Source: Breviolum minutum Mf 1.05b.01
Lineage: Eukaryota > Sar > Dinophyceae > Suessiales > Symbiodiniaceae
Assembly (NCBI GenBank): GCA_000507305.1
Contig: DF239138.1
Location: 182,773-246,772, forward strand
DNA length: 64,000 nt
Direction of reading: 5' to 3'
Every line of letters begins with the position of its first letter. Position 1 is the first letter of the stretch. Positions 59,609 to 64,000 of this stretch are shown one piece after another. Below the pieces are notes generated by a model, which was given only the letters and a program-made list of their open reading frames with translations, did not search any database and was not told the origin of the DNA. The position numbers were made by a program, and so were the translations under genes.

Positions 59609-62600
59609 TCAGGAATTGTCTTCATCAACGTCTTCCGCAACTGGTGCTTCTGAACAGCTGCTGGAACTACTGCTCGAGCTGCTGCTGCTTGAGGAACTGC
59701 GCGCAGGCGGAGCATTCTGCGCTGCCTCTGGCATGGGGGCCGGCCCCAAACGCCCCTGTACTTGGGGGACCACATATTCAAAAATCTCGGTTCCTTCTAG
59801 CTCTTGGCAAATGGACACAAGGTAGGCTTGGGTACAACAGCTTCCAATTTGAAGCTAGGTTCAACAGCTCCATTTTGCGAGCGGGCAACAAAGAATTTCT
59901 GACTGCAACTGTTTGCAATGAGAGCCGCGCCCACGTGCGTTCAGTGGCTCCTTGGGAGCCACGGAGCGCTGCAAATCTGGAAGCCATACACTTCAACGGA
60001 AAAGATGGCTGCATCACATCCCAAAACTGTTTGACAATGTCGTGCTGTTCATGTCTCTGCGGATACTGCAGCATAGCAAATGCATTTCTCTGCTCCAAGT
60101 ACTCGCTCAGATCTCTCTTGGCCAAGGAAATTTCGGCCTGCAGTCAATGCATTTTTTGCGTGGCAAAAAACGTTTCCATGGAAAATTCCGGCCTGACTCT
60201 CAAACAAAGGCCGCCAGGACCAAACAAAAGCATCTCTACACGCTCCTCCAAAACGCCATGGCCCCAAGGCTGCGTGAAGCAGTCGGGGCCGAAACAAAAG
60301 ACACCAAGCTCCTCCAACGCCATGGCCCCGAGGCTGCGTGAAGCAGCCGGGACCGAAAAAAACACCAAGCTCCTCCAGCGCCATGGCCCCAAGGCTGCGT
60401 GAAGCAGCCGGGGCCGGAAAAAAAAACAGGCTGTGTGAAGCAGCCACTGCCGAAAAAAAAAAAGCCCCTCCAACGCCATGGCCCCAAGGCTGCACAAAGC
60501 AGCCGGGACCCAAAAACAAGCCACACAGCCCCTCCAAACGCCATGGCCCCAAGGCTGCACGACGCAGCCGGGACCGAGAAGAAAAAACATCACCAAGACA
60601 CTCCAAGCGGCATGGGCCGACGGAAGCTTTTTTCGAGATGCCAGAAAAGCATCCGTGAACTGACATTCTCTGGAGCGCTCTTGTTTGTTTCAATCTGTTG
60701 GAACCTGAACATGTGGACTTGTTGTTTTTGTTGGAATCGGAACATGTGGACGTGTATACCATATCATATATCATGCTCATATTTTCCTGTTATATTGAAT
60801 CTAAATATTGTAACATCAATCAGAACTTCACGTAAGTTTGACATATCGCAACACGTTGAATGCAGCAGCCAGAAACCCCACACGTCTTCACCCTTCCCAT
60901 GCCTCTGTCTGCCAGAAGCGAGGAATGAATTGGTTCATGGTTGCTGAAACAGCCTCTTGCCAAGCAGGAGCAAAGGTATAGCCGCATGTCTCGTCAGCAG
61001 TAGGGTCATTTACCAAGTGAACATTCCTAGGATCGAGAACAAAAGCTGCTAGGTGGGCAGGTGTGCAGTAGTGAGCCCCACGGGTCTGCAACATCTCCAC
61101 AGTCTTCCCTCTGCGGTCTCTGACAGATTTCACAGATTCACCCTTCGCTCTGTCCACAAAATCGTGCTGCTCCTGTGCATGGTGGGCCACCCCTGGAACA
61201 AACAAATGCAGCAAATTCATGCAAGAACTGGAATGAATTTAATTCTCTGGGAAAAACGCATCTGTGCTAGTCCTCTTCAAAAACAATGTGCAACAACACA
61301 AAATGATCAAAAGGCTTTGGCACGGCAACCGTGGAACCTCCTCCGTCCTGAGCATCCAACAAGGTCTTGCGACATCGGAGCCAGGCAGCATGGCAGGAAA
61401 AGAAATCTTGACCACCAGCCAGACGCGTCAAAACCGCTGCAGGCCCAGTCAAGAGGAGGGCCCGGCGAGCCCGGTGATAAAGTGTATCTGACTGCCAGGT
61501 ACGAAGGCTGGACTCTTGACGCTCCTTTTTGCGTGGGTTGCTGACCTTCATGCAATCTGCAAACGCCTGACTGGTACTTATGCGTCTCAGCAACGGAACA
61601 TTGAGGAGAAAGGAATCCAGGCAAGCTACCCGGCTATTGAAGCGTGTGCGCCTCACCAAACGGAGACGACGGAAGCGAGGCAACTGCCCCTGCTTGACAG
61701 CCTTCTTCTGCTGATGGTAAACATATGCTGCACCACGCTTTTTCTTCACAATGACCTTCATGGCGCGATGCACCTTGTTCATCACTTCCTGCAGGCAGAA
61801 ACGAAAACAAACGGACAGGGGAATGTATTTATACTGCCTTTACTTAAACCAGGTGCAACAAAAAACCGTACATGTCTGGACATTTTTCATTCAGCTGACG
61901 AGACCAGGCATTCAACATGGTAACAAGACGGATCTTCAGGATCCCAGAGGCCGCGAGTCCCCATCGCACTCATACCTCAACCCACATCTTGCTGCGCATT
62001 CACGCAGCATCCTCAGCTTTGCGCTTCCGAGCCTGCCTGCTGCCAGACGACACAGGCTGGACACACACAGACGAGGAAACCAAGGAATCCAACTTTGTCA
62101 AAGTGCCCACGTCACGTTGTGTGACGGTCACACGCTTTGCGTGCAGGGCAAGAATATTGCACTGCACAAGGAATTGCAACCCTTTGGCCTGCGGCGAATG
62201 GATGCAGGGAATGGTGGGCAGTCCTCTGTAAATGGGAGTGCAACTGCATTTTGACCAAATCTAAAAAAGCATCCGTGCAGAATCTCATTTATCACTCTTT
62301 CGGGGCGTGCAAATGCATTTTGAACCGGTGTAAAAAACGCATCCGCTCATATTCTTACTTTTTCCCTGTCTGAAAAAGATTAGAGAACAATCGAACTTCC
62401 ATGCCAACCCATCAGATCATGAGCAAAAAATTCCAGCCTCAACTGCTTCGTGCAAAATATCGAGTGCGGCACGCGAGATCTTGTAGTCCCCATGGTGTGT
62501 CAAACATTCTTTGACCAAGGCCACTAAGGGAGCTCTGTGAATGCATGCCACACCGAGGTCTGCTTGAAGGAGTCTCACCTGCTCGTCACTACGACGACAC

Positions 62601-64000
62601 TCTTGGCCACCAAATTTGCCCACCTGAAGCCGCACTGGACGCTCCATGCCTTTGCGGGGCCGCCCTTTGCCGCGCGGCGGGAGATCGACCAGAACCTCTT
62701 CTTTCTCTTGCTCCGGCAACCCTTGCAAGCATTTCCCGATGATGATGCCAATCTTGGGCACATCTCGGAGACCCTCTGGCAAGAGGTAAGGTGGAAAAAG
62801 CAAACTGTTACTGCACCCTGCCATGGTTCAAGGATAAGGCAAGTAGGCCAAGCAACGGGTCTGAGCCAAAAACATTCTAGTGCCATTACACTCATGCCAA
62901 ACTGTCAACCGCCGTCTAAACTCAGGCCAACGGTCTGTCCTGCAGCCATGGATGAATCTTGGCCAAGTCTTGGTTGATGAGCTGCCCAATGTGCTCGCCG
63001 CATGTGATGTAGGTCACACGCTCAAAGCCCTGCATGGCCTGTAGATCCTGCTGCAGAAGACGCCATGCTTTGGTGCAAACGCGGGCTGAGTCTTGAGCAA
63101 TGCCCGCCAGCTGCGTCACTCCGAGGCGTTCAACTTGTTCACGTAGAATCTCCTGCCAGATGGCGCGCTGAATGTCTCTGAATGCGTTTCTACAAAATGG
63201 AGAAAAGCATTGGGATGGCGAGAAAAGAATTGGGATGGAAGTATGGGACCTATATTGTTGTTGGACGCACACAAAAATCCCGACCTTGATGCGTGTCGCA
63301 TCCTGCTGCAATGCTCCACAATCTACCAATTTGACATGCCAGCATTCTCCAGCGCCATTCATGGCATCCACAGAGATGAGCGGGTCGCCACGATTCGTAG
63401 CGCCGTCACATGTCAACATCCATGGTCCATGCCTCGCATCTTGCAGCCTCTGCGTCAGCTTCTGCGTGATCTCTCTATCCAAACTCTCAATCCGGCGAAA
63501 CAAAGTCATTCGTCCTGCTCAACCAACATCAATGCAAATGCATGTGCCCGTGAAAAAAAGAATGAGCATCTGAATACAGATTACAATGGGCATTAGTTCT
63601 TGTGGCCCTGAAACAGCAAACCGTGACGGATGCATTTTTCCACCGAAAAAAAAGCATCTAGACAATAAACGACATGGACCCTAGAGATACTCAAAAATCG
63701 GAACCCGTTAAAACTAGACACGTGCCTGGAGCGTCATATTCTGGCGCCACAAAATTGAGAAAGTGCTGCCAGGAAGTGTTAGCACCAGCACTGACCGAGA
63801 CTTGGCTAGCAACCAAGGCTATAACATGTCGTCGTTCGGCCTCTGCTTGTGAAAACACTTCTGCAGGCTGCTCTGGCTCCACGCAGCCTGCCCGATACCC
63901 CAATGGAAGCCAGTGCATGAACTGACACCATTGCACCGCTTGCAGCTCTCCCTGGGCAGCATACTCAAGCAGCTTCTCCTTGGAAAAACGAAAGGGGCAG
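59609..64000 (-). CDS. hAT-superfamily transposase gene, multi-exon, N-terminus outside window
   Basis: Probable exons on the minus strand: 63726-64000+, 63285-63514, 62940-63167, about 61270-61788, about 60900-61192 and about 59830-60137. A frame-shifted Ser-rich tail ends at 59609. Motifs follow the hAT order: NTSWQHFLNFVAPEYDAPGR; LTCDGATNRGDPLISVDAM (DUF659-like, catalytic Asp region); TYITCGEHIGQLINQDLAKI (CxxH motif); RRTRFNSRVACLDSFLL (TRW/F-x-S motif); TPAHLAAFVLDPRNVHL; and the C-terminal dimerisation block with FPLKCMASRFAALRGSQGAT then ERTWARLS. Splices that keep phase: GC-AG 63515-63725, and GA-AG 61789-62939 (LQ|EVMNKVHRAMK). Junctions around 61200-61270 and 60140-60900 do not resolve cleanly. 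Product: DNA transposase; intactness unknown. Ty1-like and MITE-derived sequence is absent from the gene. Confidence 0.8.
60245..60640. repeat. about 62-bp GC-rich minisatellite in a hAT intron
   Basis: Six imperfect units each containing CCATGGCCCCAAGGCTGC and GAAGCAGCCGGGACCG at about 60257, 60320, 60381, 60430 (truncated), 60477 and 60541. Long frames through it are repeat artefacts. Confidence 0.8.
62000..62763 (-). CDS. divergent histone H3-like protein, three exons, nested in hAT intron
   Basis: Exons 62579-62763, 62438-62534 and 62000-62188; 156 residues. The ATG at 62763 follows a polypyrimidine-AG acceptor (AG at 62777-62776) that could take a spliced leader. Residues 1-45 are a basic tail (CRSKRKKRFWSISRRAAKGG) without the canonical ARTKQTARKS start. 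Residues 47-130 align to the H3 histone fold: RWANLVAKS (alphaN; H3 REIRRYQKS), RAPLVALVKE (H3 KLPFQRLVRE), ALDILHEAVEA (H3 VMALQEASEA), NILALHAKRVTVTQRD (H3 NLCAIHAKRVTIMPKD). Spacing from LQEASE to HAKRV is conserved exactly if intron 2 uses a GC donor. Loop 1 is one residue shorter than H3, not longer as in CENP-A. A 28-residue Ser/Lys-rich C-terminal extension is unusual. Known: H3 packs with H4 in nucleosomes; dinoflagellates use histones sparingly. Role here is unknown. Confidence 0.68.
62189..62437 (-). other. H3-like gene intron 2 (GC-AG) with two introner-like repeats
   Basis: Donor GTTGAG|GCTGG, acceptor CGCAG|GCC. Contains two related inverted repeats: 62240-62275 and 62306-62346, each of the form CGGATGC(G)TTTTTT...AAAATGCA(T/G)TTGC on the minus strand. 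Confidence 0.65.
62535..62578 (-). other. H3-like gene intron 1 (GT-AG, 44 nt)
   Basis: Donor AGCAG|GTGAG, acceptor TTCACAG|A, phase 2. Its removal keeps KS-x8-P spacing equal to H3. It is short for a dinoflagellate intron; the alternative is an unspliced frame with a non-H3-like N-terminus. Confidence 0.45.
62764..62790 (-). promoter_or_regulatory. possible trans-splice acceptor of the H3-like gene
   Basis: On the minus strand a pyrimidine-rich run (TTTTTCCACCTTACCTCTTG) ends CCAG, 13 bases before the ATG. In dinoflagellates such sites accept the spliced leader; here it could equally be a cis acceptor. Confidence 0.4.
63168..63284 (-). other. hAT intron, in-frame, boundaries tentative
   Basis: Donor ATCAAG|GTCGGG; acceptor CATTCAG|CGC. 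The length of 117 nt has no stop, so retention would not break the frame. Contains an AATGCTTTTCT...AGAAACGCATT inverted repeat. Confidence 0.5.
63515..63725 (-). other. hAT intron, GC-AG
   Basis: Donor CCAG|GCACG, acceptor GAGCAG|GACG. Splicing joins codons to read YDAPGRMTLFRRIESL, matching the hAT PxYxxPSR pattern. Contains the introner-like repeat at 63627-63660 (GGATGCATTTTTCC...AAAAAAGCATC). Confidence 0.7.

Larger units (their letters stand above)
61789..62939 (-). other. large hAT intron (GA-AG) hosting a second gene
   Basis: Donor CTGCAG|GACAG, acceptor CCTGCAG|GAAG. Joining gives KIHPWLQEVMNKVHRAMKV, continuous with hAT family sequence. The intron contains the complete histone H3-like gene at 62000-62775 on the same strand. 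Confidence 0.65.

Noticed and set aside
60049..60780. Long ORFs on both strands
   Set aside because: They read through the 62-bp minisatellite; none matches the hAT frame except the exon ending at 60137.
62000..62763. Centromeric H3 (CENP-A) identity
   Set aside because: Loop 1 is shorter than in H3, whereas CENP-A loop 1 is longer; the divergent tail alone is not diagnostic.
62417..62824. 135-codon frame starting MAGCSNS as the H3-like N-terminus
   Set aside because: It shares only the RAPLV...EAVE part. Upstream it lacks the alphaN pattern (R-x6-KS-x8-P) that the alternative frame plus a 44-nt intron gives, and it needs an ATG inside the pyrimidine tract region.

Overview
The window looks like nuclear DNA from a dinoflagellate, probably a Symbiodiniaceae/Suessiales-type genome. 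This rests on four things: a Ty1/copia element of the kind common in dinoflagellates (CCCH-finger Gag, YVDD reverse transcriptase, an extra methyltransferase-like domain); introns with GC or GA donors and an AG|G pattern; short inverted repeats sitting in introns (introner-like); and very dense non-coding DNA. No bacterial operon, CRISPR array, tRNA or rRNA was recognised. The genus is inference.

Layout. (1) 1-30730 and 39306-59340: almost no convincing genes. The DNA is packed with 60-300 bp palindromic, MITE-like elements in about 17 families (F1-F17), often nested in each other. Family termini: F1 CTTGGAGGATCATCCC; F2 CTAGTTGGTGGTTTCAACC; F3 GGATCCATGTATGGTATAT; F4 CTGTTGATGGAAGAAATCC; F5 CTTGGATGTCCCAGGAAGT; F6 CTACAAGGTGGGCCCCTAC; F7 CTTAGAGGTTCAGGATAC; F8 CCTAGACATCCAGGCGAAT; F9 CTGAAACTAACATAGCACC; F10 CCCTGGAAGTCGTTGCCA; F11 TTTCCATTATACTGGTTG; F12 CCCTAAGAATCCAGACCCC; F13 GGGACCCCTTACCCATAC; F14 ACCTACCCCCC with AATAAGGCC; F15 ACGCATAGTATTTAGGTTCC; F16 GTTTCCAAAAATAGGGGTAC; F17 GATGTCCATGGAAGTTAGTA. 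Host-target junctions give target-site duplications: TA for F1, F4, F5 and F7, and 4 bp for F2. A 622-bp terminal-inverted-repeat element with an internal 71-bp satellite lies at 14256-14877. A few coding-like islands are low-confidence exon remnants; one sits between the two halves of an F4 palindrome.

(2) 30731-39300: a complete-looking Ty1/copia retrotransposon on the minus strand, with identical 242-bp LTRs and a likely TTTAA target duplication. Reading order is LTR, an ATG-less ORF with a HAD-like domain, Gag, Pol, LTR. Gag and Pol meet in different frames inside a CCCH zinc finger. Pol has protease, integrase zinc-binding, methyltransferase-like, RT and RNase H parts, but the integrase catalytic core is not visible.

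(3) 59609-64000: a minus-strand, multi-exon hAT-superfamily transposase gene running off the right edge. Its 1.15-kb intron (61789-62939) contains a separate, intron-bearing gene on the same strand that encodes a divergent histone H3-like protein (62000-62763). Introns of both genes carry short GATGC(G)TTTTT inverted repeats. This nested arrangement is the most unusual object in the window.

Two isolated ambiguous bases (N) occur at 22912 and 59477.
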